Assembly: GCF_019449565.1 (NCBI RefSeq)
Contig: NZ_JAGRPM010000084.1
Location: 1-64,000 of the forward strand
Reading direction: 5' to 3'
From: Rhodoblastus sp.
GTDB lineage: Bacteria > Pseudomonadota > Alphaproteobacteria > Rhizobiales > Beijerinckiaceae
DNA length: 64,000 nt
This document shows, piece by piece, positions 9,084 through 18,283 of the stretch. The notes under the pieces were generated by a model. That model saw only the letters and a list, made by a program, of their open reading frames with translations. It searched no databases and was not told the origin of the DNA. Both the position numbers and the translations under genes were made by a program. Within the stretch, counting starts at the first letter, position 1, and every line of letters starts with the position of its first letter.

Positions 9084-10415
9084 TTAGGCGGCGCCCACAC
9101 CAGGGCGGTCAGCATCGCTCGGCATGACGACCCGCGCGATGACGCCGTTCGAGCCGTCCGCCCGGTTTTCAACGGTCAGTTCGAATCCGTGACGCTCAGC
9201 GATCCGGCGCGCGATCGCTAGGCCAAGACCTGTCCCTTCCGTGTCGTGGGGCGCGCCGCGATAGAAGCGATCGAAGATGCGCGTTTCAGCGCCCTTGGGC
9301 AGGCCGGGCCCGGTGTCTACAATCTCGACGACCGGACGACCTTCGCGACGCGAAAGCGCGACATCGATCTTGCCGCCGGGGGGCGTGTAGCGAGTCGCGT
9401 TGTCGATCAGGCTCGCGAACAGCGCGCGAACGTCCCGCTCGACGCCCTGGATCTTGGCGTCGGCGGTGAAATCGATTCCAATGTCCACGTCGTTGACCAG
9501 CGCCAACGGCGCGCAATCGGCGACGCAATCGAGCAGAAGCGCGCCTACGTCGAATGTGCCGCCGACCCCGGCGGCCGATCCTTCGAGCCGCTCCAGGCTG
9601 AGAAGCTGGTTGACGAGCGCGCCCGCGCGCTTCACCCCCGCGGCGAGCGCGGCGACGCGCTCGTCCTGGCCCGCGACGCCGCCGCCGGCGAGATTCTCGA
9701 CCTGGATCTGCATGGCGGCGAGCGGTGTGCGCAATTCATGCGCGGCGTCGGCGAGAAATCGCCTCTGCGCTTCGGCCGCCGCCTGAAGGCGCGCGATGAG
9801 CCCGTTCATGCTTTCCACAAGCGGCTTTACTTCGGAGGGAACGCCGGCAATCGGGATCGGCTCGGTCGCCTTCGCGCTGCGCGCCGCGACGTCTTCGGCG
9901 AGGTCGTTCAGCCGCCCGATCATGCGGTTCATCGCCCATCCGACCACGAGCCACGAAAGCGGAATGACGATGAGGATCGGCGCAGCCGCGCCGAGCGCCG
10001 CGCTGTCCGCGATTTCGGCGCGAACCGTCTCCCGCTGGGCGACCTGGACGGTCCGGGCCTGGTCGCCGACCGTATAGACCCGCCACGATTCGCCTCCGGC
10101 CGAGACATAGCCGAATCCGGGCTTGGCCTGGCGCGGAATCCGGACATCCGGCGGGGATTGATTGACCACGCGGCCAGCCCCGTCCCAGATCGTGATCGCG
10201 AAGCGATCCTCGGGATCCTGGTCCGCCACCGCCGAACCCGCCGCCGGCGACAGGCCCGTCCCGGCGGTCAGTGCGATCTGCCGGAGCTGGCCGTCAAGAA
10301 ATTCCGCCGCCTCGTCGCGCGCGTAAACATAGGCGACGAGGATCGCGCCGATGCCGACGATCGTGAGCAGTCCGGTCATCCAGATCAGAGCGGCGCGGCG
10401 CAAAGAGTTGGTCAT
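9084..10415 (-). CDS. Sensor histidine kinase
   Basis: A 443-residue membrane kinase that phosphorylates the adjacent regulator. There is one membrane helix at about residues 10-32, a periplasmic sensor to about 143, a second helix at about 144-163, then HAMP. The HisKA motif LADAAHELRTPL follows, with the phosphorylated His at about 226. The ATPase boxes are LIDNATRYTPPGG, VDTGPGLPKG and GTGLGLAIARRIAERHG. The start at 10415 makes an ATGA overlap with the regulator stop, which favours it over a start six codons upstream. The architecture resembles the QseC/TctE group, which is often linked to PepSY proteins. The signal is unknown. Confidence 0.93.
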   Translation of the reverse strand: MTNSLRRAALIWMTGLLTIVGIGAILVAYVYARDEAAEFLDGQLRQIALTAGTGLSPAAGSAVADQDPEDRFAITIWDGAGRVVNQSPPDVRIPRQAKPGFGYVSAGGESWRVYTVGDQARTVQVAQRETVRAEIADSAALGAAAPILIVIPLSWLVVGWAMNRMIGRLNDLAEDVAARSAKATEPIPIAGVPSEVKPLVESMNGLIARLQAAAEAQRRFLADAAHELRTPLAAMQIQVENLAGGGVAGQDERVAALAAGVKRAGALVNQLLSLERLEGSAAGVGGTFDVGALLLDCVADCAPLALVNDVDIGIDFTADAKIQGVERDVRALFASLIDNATRYTPPGGKIDVALSRREGRPVVEIVDTGPGLPKGAETRIFDRFYRGAPHDTEGTGLGLAIARRIAERHGFELTVENRADGSNGVIARVVMPSDADRPGVGAA

Positions 10416-11071
10416 GACTTCGGGACCATCCATCCCGCGCCCCGGACATTGAGAATGACGCCCTTTCCGAACTTACGCCGGATCGAATGAATGAGGACGT
10501 CGACGGCGTTGCTCTCGACTTCCTCGCCCCATCCGTAAATGCGCTCTTCGATCTGCGCCCTGGAAAGGATTCGTCCCGGCCTTTCGAGAAGCGCGTACAT
10601 CAGGGCGTATTCCCGCGTCGGCAGCACCCCCATGACCTTTCCGCACGACATTTCATGGGTATCGGTGTTGAGCTCTAGCGCCCCGGCGGCGAGCGATGGC
10701 GTGGCCTGCCCCGCCCGGCGCCGGATTAGCGCGCGCATACGCGCCAGCAGTTCGCGCGTCTCGAACGGCTTGACGAGATAATCGTCGGCGCCGAGATCGA
10801 GCCCGGCGACGCGGTCGTCGATATGATCGCGCGCCGTGATGATGAGCACGGGCGTGTCTATGCCTTCGCGCCGGCCCGCCTTCAGAACCTCGAACCCATC
10901 GGCGCGCGGTAATCCCAGATCGAGCAGCACAATCGCATAGCCTTCGTCGCGCAGGGCCGCCTCGGCCTGCACGCCGTCGCGGACCCAGTCGACCGACATT
11001 CCGGCGGCCGAAAGCGCCGTGACCAAGCCTTGGCCGATCATCGGATCGTCCTCAATGAGCAGAACACGCAT
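10412..11071 (-). CDS. OmpR/PhoB-family response regulator
   Basis: A 219-residue regulator. Its receiver domain has the acidic pocket IEDD (residues 7-9), phospho-acceptor D51 in LLDLGLPRADG and K101 in LVKPFE. The C-terminal winged helix (about 128-219) has TREYALMYALLERPGRILSRAQIEERIYGW and the VDVLIHSIRRKFG recognition region. It is the first gene of a leftward operon and overlaps the kinase by four bases (ATGA), so the two are translationally coupled. It probably controls its own operon, including the PepSY and membrane proteins. Confidence 0.94.
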   Translation of the reverse strand: MRVLLIEDDPMIGQGLVTALSAAGMSVDWVRDGVQAEAALRDEGYAIVLLDLGLPRADGFEVLKAGRREGIDTPVLIITARDHIDDRVAGLDLGADDYLVKPFETRELLARMRALIRRRAGQATPSLAAGALELNTDTHEMSCGKVMGVLPTREYALMYALLERPGRILSRAQIEERIYGWGEEVESNAVDVLIHSIRRKFGKGVILNVRGAGWMVPKS

Positions 11072-11819
11072 TCTTCACCCAGCTTACATCGGGAGGTTTC
11101 ACATTCCAGCGCTGCGCGCAAGACGGAAGAGGCTCTCCGCTGTGGCGCCAATCGAGGAGGCGAGCGGCGCGCGACGTCCGCAACGTTCATGATCGGCTGG
11201 ATAGCTCCGTCGGAGTTTCGGCCGTTTCGGGCGCTATTGCGGCCAATCGCGCCTTGCTGCGGTACGACTCCGAGGGTGTCGAGAGCGGAATCTTGGCCAT
11301 CTAGCCGCGAATTTCCGGATGTGGCGTGCGCCGTGAAAAGGCGGCGCTTTCCAGTGGGTGCAAGCCCCACCCGGCGACCCGCTCCAGCCGGAAGCAACCG
11401 GAGCAGGCATGGAGGCAACGAAATGTCTGAAGCCCCCGGATAGCCGGTCACTTATAGGTGACGGCGCGAGTGTGCGGGCCGCAACGTGAGTGAACGCCGA
11501 GCAAGCCTCGAAAAGGACGATGTGCAGGCCGACCCGACTGCCATTTCGGGGAAGGCTGATACGACTGGGTGAGATGAGCGAAGTCGACGCCGAGTCGCTG
11601 CACCGGGGTACTGGCGGCAGCACGCACACAAGGAAAGCGTACGCAACACGGGAAGCCCTACGGCGTGGTCAGGGATGACCAACCGGACGCCCGCGAGGGA
11701 CAGGCCGGGCGCTGTGGGGTGACGGAGAGGTCCGTAGTACCGCTGAAGCCGGGTAACGCCGGGGGAGGGAAGGGGCCTCAGTTCAAGACAGACGCAAGAC
11801 GTGGTGAGGGACCTGGAGA

Positions 11820-13151
11820 TTGGGAAACCTATCAACTCCGGATAGCGTTCAGAAACTACAGACGGCGTTGCACGCGAAAGCGAAGGCAGAACCCGGCTAT
11901 CGGTTCTACGCCCTCTACGACAAGATCAGTCGCGAAGACATTCTGGCGCATGCTTATGCCCGGTGCCGCTCCAACAAGGGCGCACCGGGCGTGGATGGTC
12001 AGGACTTCGCGGATGTTGAGGCGTATGGGGTGCAGCGATGGCTGGGCGAACTGGCGCTTGCGCTCAGGCAGGAGACTTACCAAGCCGCCCCTATCAGACG
12101 CGTGTACATACCGAAGGCCAACGGCAAACTCCGGCCGCTGGGCATCTCAACCCTGCGAGATCGAGTCTGCATGACAGCAGCGATGCTGGTGCTGGAACCG
12201 ATTTTTGAAGCCGACCTTCCACCGGAATTGTACGCCTACCGTCCTGGGCGAAACGCCCAACAGGCGGTGGTCGAGGTGGAGGAGCTGTTGTTTCGCGGCC
12301 ATCCGGAAGTGGTGGACGCCGACCTCGCGGACTACTTCGGGAGCATTCCCCATGCCGAGCTTTTGAAGTCGGTATCGCGCCGGATCGTTGATCGGCGCGT
12401 GCTGCATCTGATCAGGATGTGGCTGGATTGTCCTGTCGAAGAAACCGACGATCGAGGACGGAAGACGCGCACGACCGAGGCGCGGGACAAACGGCGCGGC
12501 ATTCCGCAGGGTTCACCCATCTCGCCGCTGCTGGCGAATATCTACATGCGGCGGTTCGTGCTGGGTTGGAAGATGTTCGGGCTGGAGCGAAGCCTCGGCT
12601 CTCGTCTCGTGACCTACGCCGACGACCTCGTGATCCTGTGCAGAAGGGGCAAGGCCGAAGAAGCCTTGCAACGGATGCGCGAGGTCATGAGCAAGCTGAA
12701 GCTGACGGTGAATGAGGAAAAGACACGCATTTGCAAAGTGCCGGAAGGGGAGTTCGACTTCCTGGGATACACGTTCGGGCGGATGTATTCGACGAGAACC
12801 GGCCAAGCTCGTATCGGCTACCGGCCATCAAAGAAAAGCATCAAGCGCGCGGTCGAGAAAGTCCACGCGCTGACCACCCGATCATGCACATGGCAAGAGA
12901 CCACAAAGCTGGTGGGCAAGTTGAACCGCACGCTGCGCGGATGGGCGAACTACTTCAGCGTAGGCGCCTTCAGCAAGGCGTATCGGGCGCTCGACAACTA
13001 CGCGGCGGTGCGGTTGCGCCGGCGGTTGCGCTTCAAGCACAATGTCAGGCGAAGAAAGGGCGGGAGCTATCCACTCTCGCAACTCTACGAGCAATTCGAA
13101 CTCGTACGTCTGTCCCGGCTTGGGCGCGACGTGCCGTGGACGAAGGCGTGA
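11820..13151 (+). CDS. ltrA: Group II intron reverse transcriptase/maturase
   Basis: A 443-residue intron-encoded protein, starting at a TTG just after GGAG. Reverse-transcriptase blocks are clear: GAPGVDGQD (RT0/1), IPKANGKLRPLGI, DADLADYFGSIPH, GIPQGSPISPLLANIY and the catalytic YADD in VTYADDLVILC. The maturase (X) domain follows, with GKLNRTLRGWANYFSVG. No HNH endonuclease domain follows domain X. Such proteins usually retrohome using replication forks or insert into single-stranded targets. The protein helps the intron fold and splice, and copies it into DNA. No stop or frameshift interrupts it. Confidence 0.95.
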   Translation: MGNLSTPDSVQKLQTALHAKAKAEPGYRFYALYDKISREDILAHAYARCRSNKGAPGVDGQDFADVEAYGVQRWLGELALALRQETYQAAPIRRVYIPKANGKLRPLGISTLRDRVCMTAAMLVLEPIFEADLPPELYAYRPGRNAQQAVVEVEELLFRGHPEVVDADLADYFGSIPHAELLKSVSRRIVDRRVLHLIRMWLDCPVEETDDRGRKTRTTEARDKRRGIPQGSPISPLLANIYMRRFVLGWKMFGLERSLGSRLVTYADDLVILCRRGKAEEALQRMREVMSKLKLTVNEEKTRICKVPEGEFDFLGYTFGRMYSTRTGQARIGYRPSKKSIKRAVEKVHALTTRSCTWQETTKLVGKLNRTLRGWANYFSVGAFSKAYRALDNYAAVRLRRRLRFKHNVRRRKGGSYPLSQLYEQFELVRLSRLGRDVPWTKA

Positions 13152-13163
13152 CGTCTTGTCCGA

Positions 13164-13196
13164 GAGCCGGATGCGGGAAATCTGCATGTCCGGTTC
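13164..13196 (+). ncRNA. Group II intron domain V
   Basis: A 33-base hairpin. The lower stem GAGCCGGA pairs with TCCGGTTC, a short loop lies at GGGAAATC, and the AGC catalytic triad is at 13165-13167. It lies 12 bases after the maturase stop, the usual place. It is the catalytic core of the ribozyme. Confidence 0.88.
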
Positions 13197-13311
13197 GATG
13201 AGGGGGGTGTGGAAACGGAGCTACGGCTGAGCCACTAAGGCACCGCCAGACGAAAGGGGCGGCAAACAGACATGCTCGGCCTAAAGCCACCGCGCCACAC
13301 TCCTACTCTAC

Positions 13312-13641
13312 GCATCCTTGCCGTTGCCGCCCACACCACAAACGACTGCATTCCCGCCACAGGCTGACTTTGAGTTGCGGATCAGAAGGCCGGAAAATTG
13401 GGATGTTTTGTGAAAAAGTGGGGTTGTGATTCCGGAACAGGGAATCGAATTCAGCCGAATGAAGAGGACGCGCCTAGCCATAGGTGTGTTTTAGTCACTA
13501 GAAATTATATAGCGATTTCAATCAGATATGTGTTCGCAATTTTATCCGGATTGGGGCACCAGAATTTCACGGTATTTCCGTTTGAAATCTGATAGTTAGG
13601 CGACTGTGCGGCCACCCTAAAGTGATACAAGGGGTGATACC
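13312..13641. other. Intergenic region before the integrase stump
   Basis: About 330 bases, AT-rich from 13480 to 13600, with no supported gene. Two copies of GTGATAC lie just ahead of the integrase start (about 13622 and 13633). They could belong to the integrase's own regulatory or attachment region, but nothing proves this. Confidence 0.4.
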
Positions 13642-14016
13642 GTGGCGATTCTCGTCAGCCAGAACGGCGCTTTGAGGCTTACCGTGGCATATGTGATTCC
13701 GTGGAAGGGTGGTGTCTTCTACTACCAGCGCCGCGTGCCTGAGGACATGAGGAAGCACCACCGAGGCAAGTCGCTCATCCGCAAGAGTCTCAAGACAAGA
13801 GACCCAATTGTAGCCGCCAGAGAAGCCACGAAGTTAGCGTCCGAACATGATGCGCAATACGACGCCAATCTTTCCCTTCCAGGGCAACCCCAGCTGGAAC
13901 CTGACGACGGCCATGGCCGACGAGGCCATCCAATATATGAAGCAGCTGAAGGAGATCGCGCCGGAAAAGCCGTTCTTCGTTTATTACGTGCCGGGCGGAA
14001 CCCACGCGCCGCATAA
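13642..14016 (+). pseudogene. N-terminal stump of a phage-type integrase
   Basis: The first ~70 codons match the N-terminal domain of tyrosine recombinases with a GGVFYYQRRVPEDMRKHH block and an SLKTRDPIVAAREATKLASEHDAQYD helix. The start is GTG, with AGGGG seven bases upstream. Homology stops near 13850. After that the frame only reads arylsulfatase DNA out of frame until 14016. The core-binding and catalytic (R...HxxR...Y) domains are missing, so no active recombinase can be made. It marks the edge of a former mobile element. Confidence 0.75.
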
Positions 14017-15622
14017 TCCGACGCCGGAATGGATCGACAAGATCAGTGACATGCATCTGTTCGACGGCGGCTGGAACAAGATGCGCGAGACGATCTTCGC
14101 CAACCAGAAGCGTTTGGGAATCATGCCCGAAAACGCCAAGCTGACGGCCTGGCCGAAAGAGCTGCCGCTGTGGGATTCGCTGAGCTGGGAGGAGCAGAAG
14201 CTCTTCATCAGGCAGGCCAATGTCTATGGCGCCTATCTGGCCTATACCGATCACGAGATCGGCCGCGTCATCCAGGCCGTGCAGGATCTCGGCCAGCTCG
14301 ACAACACACTGATCATCTATATCAGCGGCGACAATGGCGCGAGCGCGGAAGGCATGCTCAACGGCACGCCGAACGAGTTCACCACATTCAACGGGGTGTC
14401 CGTGCCGGTCAAAGACCAGTTTCTCTGGTATGAATTCTGGGGTACCGACCGGACCTATCCGCATTTCGCGGCGCCCTGGGCCTGGGCCTTTGACACGCCG
14501 TTCAAATGGGTGAAGCAGGTGGCGTCGCATTTCGGCGGCACGGCGCAGGGCGTAGCCATGTCCTGGCCCGGCCACATCAACGACGTGGGCGGCATCCGCC
14601 GTCAGTTCTCGCATATCATCGACATTGCGCCGACAATCCTTGAAGCCGCCGGCATTCCGCAGCCTGAGACGATCAATGGCGTCAAGCAGCGGCCGATGGA
14701 TGGCGTGAGCATGGCCTATACCTGGGACAAGGCGAACGCCAACGCCCCAACCCGGCACAATACGCAATATTTCGAGATGCTCGGCAATCGCGCCATCTAT
14801 CACGACGGCTGGATCGCGGCCACGACGCCGGCGACCTTGCCCTGGGAGCTCAGCACCAAGACGCCGCCGGATGTGATCACCGGCTATAGTTGGGAGCTTT
14901 ACAACGTCAAGGAAGACCCGACCGAGAGTGACGATCTCGCCGCAAAAATGCCGGAGAAGCTCAAGGAGCTGCAGGACCTGTTCTATTCCGAGGCGAAGAA
15001 GAATGACGTTCTGCCGCTCGACAATTCGTCGCTCGCCCGCTGGAATACGCCGCGCCCCAGCCTGACGGCAGGCCGCAAGGTCTTCACCTATTCCGGCGAA
15101 CTGGTCGGCGTGCCTGCGAGCGGCGCGCCCAGCATTCTCAACAAGTCCTACACCATCACCGCCGAAGTCGAAATTCCCGATGGCGGCGCGGAGGGCATGA
15201 TCGTCACTCAGGGCGGGCGCTTCGGCGGCTATGGCCTGTTTCTGAGCAAGGGCGAATTGGGCTTTGGCCAGGGCAAGGTGGTGTTCCTGTACAATCTGCT
15301 CGACCTCAAGAGGACCGCGTGGGAGGGCCCCACCTTGCAGCCGGGCAAACACACCATCGTGTTCGACTTCAAGTCGCACGGTCCTGGCCTCGGCAAGGGC
15401 GGCACGGGCGTGTTGTCCGTGGACGGCAAGGAAGTGGCCAGGAATTCCGTTGACCACACCACCCCGATCACCTTCCCCGAAGATGAGACCTTCGACGTCG
15501 GGCTCGACACCCGCACCCCGGTGGCGGCGATCGAATATCACTATGACTCGCCGTTCAAGTTCAGCGGAAAGCTCGCCAAGCTGACCTTCGAACTCGAGCC
15601 GGAACGGTCGGCGACGAAATAA
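13847..15622 (+). pseudogene. Arylsulfatase lacking its catalytic N-terminus
   Basis: The 591-residue frame matches the middle and end of large arylsulfatases of the alkaline-phosphatase fold: FRNTTPIFPF-like opening, FFVYYVPGGTHAPH, YLAYTDHEIGRVIQA and LIIYISGDNGASAEG, followed by a C-terminal beta-rich region. The family's N-terminal ~200 residues are absent. These include the CxPxR site that becomes formylglycine and the first metal ligands. The break falls exactly where the integrase stump ends, so insertion or deletion removed them. An ATG ATG at 13847 could allow a truncated product, but it could not hydrolyse sulfate esters. It may be regarded as a recent gene loss, because the remaining frame is uninterrupted. 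Confidence 0.82.
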
Positions 15623-15676
15623 CGCCGGCTCCGGCGCGGCGTTTTGTGACAAGGCAAGGCGGGGGCGCGTGAGAAG

Positions 15677-16024
15677 ATGAAAAAGGCGCTCGCCTTCGCG
15701 GCCGTTGCCGAATTGGTCACGGGATTGGCTTTGCTGCTTGCCCCGTCCCTGGTCGGTTGGCTGCTGTTCGGCCAGGAACTTGCCGGGCTCGGCGTTGTGG
15801 CCGGGCGCGTCGCCGGAATCGCCCTGATCGCCCTGGGCGTCGCGTGCTGGCCGGGCCCGCCAATTGCCGGCATGCTGTTCTACAGCGCGGCCGTCGCCGT
15901 CTATCTCGCTTTAATCGGCCTCGAAGGCGGCTTTACTGGCGTCGTCCTGTGGCCAGCCGTCGCATTACATGTGGTCGTTACAGCGCTTTTGGCATGGGCT
16001 GTGGTCAGCCGGCGAAGTCTTTGA
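15677..16024 (+). CDS. Small four-helix membrane protein
   Basis: A 115-residue, very hydrophobic protein with about four membrane helices (roughly residues 3-30, 38-60, 64-84 and 90-110). The loops are short and the C-terminus is basic (SRRSL). It lies 54 bases after the sulfatase frame on the same strand, so it was probably in its operon. I recognise no family. A role at the inner membrane is all that the sequence supports. Confidence 0.72.
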   Translation: MKKALAFAAVAELVTGLALLLAPSLVGWLLFGQELAGLGVVAGRVAGIALIALGVACWPGPPIAGMLFYSAAVAVYLALIGLEGGFTGVVLWPAVALHVVVTALLAWAVVSRRSL

Positions 16025-16091
16025 TCTACGGTTGTAACAGGCTCCGGGCGCGAAACGTCCTTGACGCAGTCCCTCGACGGGCGCGCCGGTC

Positions 16092-16301
16092 TCAATCACG
16101 GGCCGGCTGGAACCCATGTTGGGTACTGCAAAAACGGTTGAAATAGCTATTGATCGCCCTTTCTGACAATCCGAGATCGTGCAGAACGTCGATCGAAAGG
16201 CGATGAACGCGCCTGCCAAGCTCTGATGTCGCGAAGACATCTCCGGCCATGGTCATGGCCGCGAAATTATCGGATTTCCTGTCAGAGTTCTCGATGGACA
16301 T
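16092..16301 (-). CDS. Small hypothetical protein
   Basis: A 69-residue protein. Its ATG is preceded on the minus strand by GGAGGAGCGAGGAA, a strong purine-rich site. The C-terminal half (RRVHRLSIDVLHDLGLSERAINSYFNRF) looks like an amphipathic helix-turn-helix segment. It has no signal peptide or membrane span. It is transcribed divergently from the small gene at 16530, with about 230 bases of shared upstream DNA. Function unknown. Confidence 0.6.
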   Translation of the reverse strand: MSIENSDRKSDNFAAMTMAGDVFATSELGRRVHRLSIDVLHDLGLSERAINSYFNRFCSTQHGFQPARD

Positions 16302-16529
16302 TTCCTCGCTCCTCCCAGAGTCGAAGCAAATCCTATGCCGCGGCGAGACGACAAAAATGTCTGCGATCTACCGCTTGTGGACTACACCTTGTGAGCGCCC
16401 CAGCGAGAAGGGATCGATTTGGCAAAATTTGCGTTTTGTTAAGATTCGAGGGTCAGCTTTTGAGAGGCTGAGCGCTGACGTCAATTTGAGCGAAAGGCCG
16501 GCGCGAATTGGAAAACGCGGGTTATCCCT

Positions 16530-16820
16530 ATGCTGTCGCCGAAAGACCTTGCCGAATTGGAAGACATGCAGAGCGAATTGGCCGAGATGGCCGTCCGTGT
16601 CTTCGACCTGATGGAAAAAGCCAGGCCCAATAATGACGAGGGCGCGTGGTTTACAGTCGCGCAACGGCTGTCGAGGGTCGATGACGCCTTCAGCGTTCTC
16701 GACGCCGTTCTCGTCCATGCCTGCATGGAAATCGAAGACGCGCTCCCTAAGGTCTATGCGGCCGATAATGTCGTGCAGTTCCGGCCGGCGCGCGGAGCCG
16801 TCAAGGCGATAAGCGCCTGA
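16530..16820 (+). CDS. Small hypothetical protein, helical
   Basis: A 96-residue soluble protein, mostly helical, with an acidic heptad-like start (LEDMQSELAEMAVRVFDLMEKA) that could form a coiled coil. The ending VVQFRPARG resembles unstructured tails of small regulators. The Shine-Dalgarno sequence is weak. The gene converges on metY, with 67 bases between the stops. No family is recognised. Confidence 0.6.
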   Translation: MLSPKDLAELEDMQSELAEMAVRVFDLMEKARPNNDEGAWFTVAQRLSRVDDAFSVLDAVLVHACMEIEDALPKVYAADNVVQFRPARGAVKAISA

Positions 16821-16887
16821 CGGCCCGCCGCCCGGGCTTGTGGGCTGTAGCGCCGCGCCGCCCCGAAGGACGGCGCATTGCTGTGGG

Positions 16888-18180
16888 TCAGGCCGCCTTC
16901 AGGGCCTGGTCGAGATCGGCGAGAATGTCGTCGATATGCTCAAGTCCGATGGACAGCCGGACATAGCCGGGCGACACGCCCGTGGCGCGCTGGGCCTCTT
17001 CCGCCAATTGGGAATGGGTGGTTGAGGCCGGATGAATGGCGAGGCTGCGCGCGTCGCCGATATTGGCGACGTGATAGAACAGTTTCAGCGCGTCGATGAA
17101 TTTGCGGCCCGCATCCGCGCCCGCAGCCAGCTCGAATCCGAGCAACCCGCCATAGCCGCCCTTGAGATAATGATCGGCGCGGGCGCGGGTCTCGCCGGTC
17201 TGGAGCGACGGGTGGATCACATGCGTCACTTCGGGGCGCTTGGCCAGCCAGGCGGCGACGGCGGTCGCGTTCTGGCTGTGGCGCTCGATGCGCAGCGGCA
17301 GCGTCTCCAGCCCCTGCAGGGTGAGGAAGGCGTTGAAGGGCGAGAGCGCCGCGCCGAGATCGCGCAGCAGGGTCGTGCGCGCCTTGATGATATAGGCCAC
17401 CGGGCCGATCGGCTTGACGGCCTGGGTCCAGACGGCGCCATGATAGGACGGGTCGGGCGTGTTGAGCGCGGGTTGGCGCTCGGGGAATTTCTCCCAGTCG
17501 AAATTGCCGCCGTCGACGATGACGCCGCCAATCGAGGTGCCGTGACCGCCAATATATTTGGTGGTCGAATAGACCACGATGGCCGCGCCATGATCGAGCG
17601 GCCGCGCCAGGATCGGCGCGGCGGTATTGTCCACGATCAGCGGAATGCCGAATTCACGGCCGATGGCGGCGACTTCGGCGATGGGGAAAACCGCGAGCTT
17701 GGGATTGGGCAGCGTCTCGGCGTAATAGGCGCGGGTGCGGTCGTCGGTCGCGCGGCGGAAATTCTCCGGGTCGGCAGGATCGACGAAGCGGACTTCGATG
17801 CCCTGGTCCTTCAGCGTATTGGCGAAGAGATTCCAGGTGCCGCCGTAAAGATCGGTCGAGGAAACGATATTGTCGCCGACCCGGGCGAGGTTCTGCACCG
17901 CATAGGCCGAGGCCGCCTGGCCCGAGGCGACGCCCAGCGCCGCGACGCCGCCTTCCAGCGCGGCGAGGCGCTGTTCGAGGATGTCGGTGGTTGGGTTGCC
18001 GAGCCTTGTATAAATATTGCCGAGTTCTTTGAGGCCGAAGAGATTGGCTGCATGTTCCGTGTCGCGGAACTGGTAGCTGGTGGTTTGATAGATCGGCGGG
18101 GCCACGGAGCCGGTGGCGGGGTCGGCGCGCCAGCCCGCATGAAGGACAAGGGTTTCGGGCTTTTTGGACTCGACGGCCAT
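16888..18180 (-). CDS. metY: O-acetylhomoserine sulfhydrylase (aminocarboxypropyltransferase)
   Basis: A 430-residue PLP enzyme of the Cys/Met metabolism family. It makes homocysteine from O-acetylhomoserine and sulfide in methionine synthesis. The start reads PETLVLHAGWRADPATG, typical of MetY. YQTTSYQF and YTRLGNPTTDILEQRLAALEGG follow, and the PLP lysine lies in VVYSTTKYIGGHGTSIGG. The length and the long insert after this lysine favour MetY over MetB/MetC/MetZ. The ATG is preceded by CGAGGAAAAAAC. That site can pair with an upstream sequence (see the leader entry), so translation may be controlled. It is followed by no other methionine gene; a TetR gene lies upstream on the same strand. 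Confidence 0.93.
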   Translation of the reverse strand: MAVESKKPETLVLHAGWRADPATGSVAPPIYQTTSYQFRDTEHAANLFGLKELGNIYTRLGNPTTDILEQRLAALEGGVAALGVASGQAASAYAVQNLARVGDNIVSSTDLYGGTWNLFANTLKDQGIEVRFVDPADPENFRRATDDRTRAYYAETLPNPKLAVFPIAEVAAIGREFGIPLIVDNTAAPILARPLDHGAAIVVYSTTKYIGGHGTSIGGVIVDGGNFDWEKFPERQPALNTPDPSYHGAVWTQAVKPIGPVAYIIKARTTLLRDLGAALSPFNAFLTLQGLETLPLRIERHSQNATAVAAWLAKRPEVTHVIHPSLQTGETRARADHYLKGGYGGLLGFELAAGADAGRKFIDALKLFYHVANIGDARSLAIHPASTTHSQLAEEAQRATGVSPGYVRLSIGLEHIDDILADLDQALKAA

Positions 18181-18182
18181 GT

Positions 18183-18277
18183 TTTTTCCTCGAAAATTAT
18201 CGTTGGCTTCGCCCGGCGCGGGCTGCGGCGCAAGATTGCTCCGCCAATATCCGGTTGGGCAAGCCGACGAGGAAAAA
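18183..18277 (-). promoter_or_regulatory. metY leader with a stem that covers the ribosome-binding site
   Basis: On the minus strand, TTTTTCCTCG at 18277-18268 is a perfect complement of CGAGGAAAAA at 18192-18183, which is the metY Shine-Dalgarno region. Just inside, GGCTTGCCC (18265-18257) can pair with GGGCGAAGCC (18214-18205) with one bulge. The hairpin would sequester the start region. I could not fit it to the SAM-II or other known methionine riboswitch consensus, so the ligand, if any, is unknown. Confidence 0.5.
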
Positions 18278-18283
18278 TATTTT

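Larger units (their letters stand above)
11326..13311 (+). mobile_element. Group II intron, apparently complete
   Basis: The 5' end is set at GTGCG (11326), the group II consensus. It is followed by a structured stretch with CAGTGGGTGCAAGCCCCACC that resembles domain I of bacterial introns. The intron-encoded reverse transcriptase is in frame, domain V lies just after its stop, and a domain VI-like stem pairs GGGGTGTGG (about 13204) with CCACACTCC (about 13295-13303). The 3' end is placed at CTACTCTAC (13311); both borders are good to a few bases. The intron sits in non-coding DNA between the response-regulator gene and an integrase remnant. It could be mobile, since the ORF is intact. Confidence 0.82.

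Noticed and set aside
2919-13331. About 20 bases shared (18 matches) between 2919-2939 and 13311-13331, seen as a possible second intron target site
   Set aside because: A match of this length is expected by chance in a 64-kb GC-biased sequence, and the 5' exon sides do not match.
13790-15652. 620-codon open frame antisense to the sulfatase
   Set aside because: High-GC shadow frame: its composition is Arg/Ala/Gly/Asp-heavy, there is no ribosome-binding site, and the opposite frame has clear sulfatase motifs.
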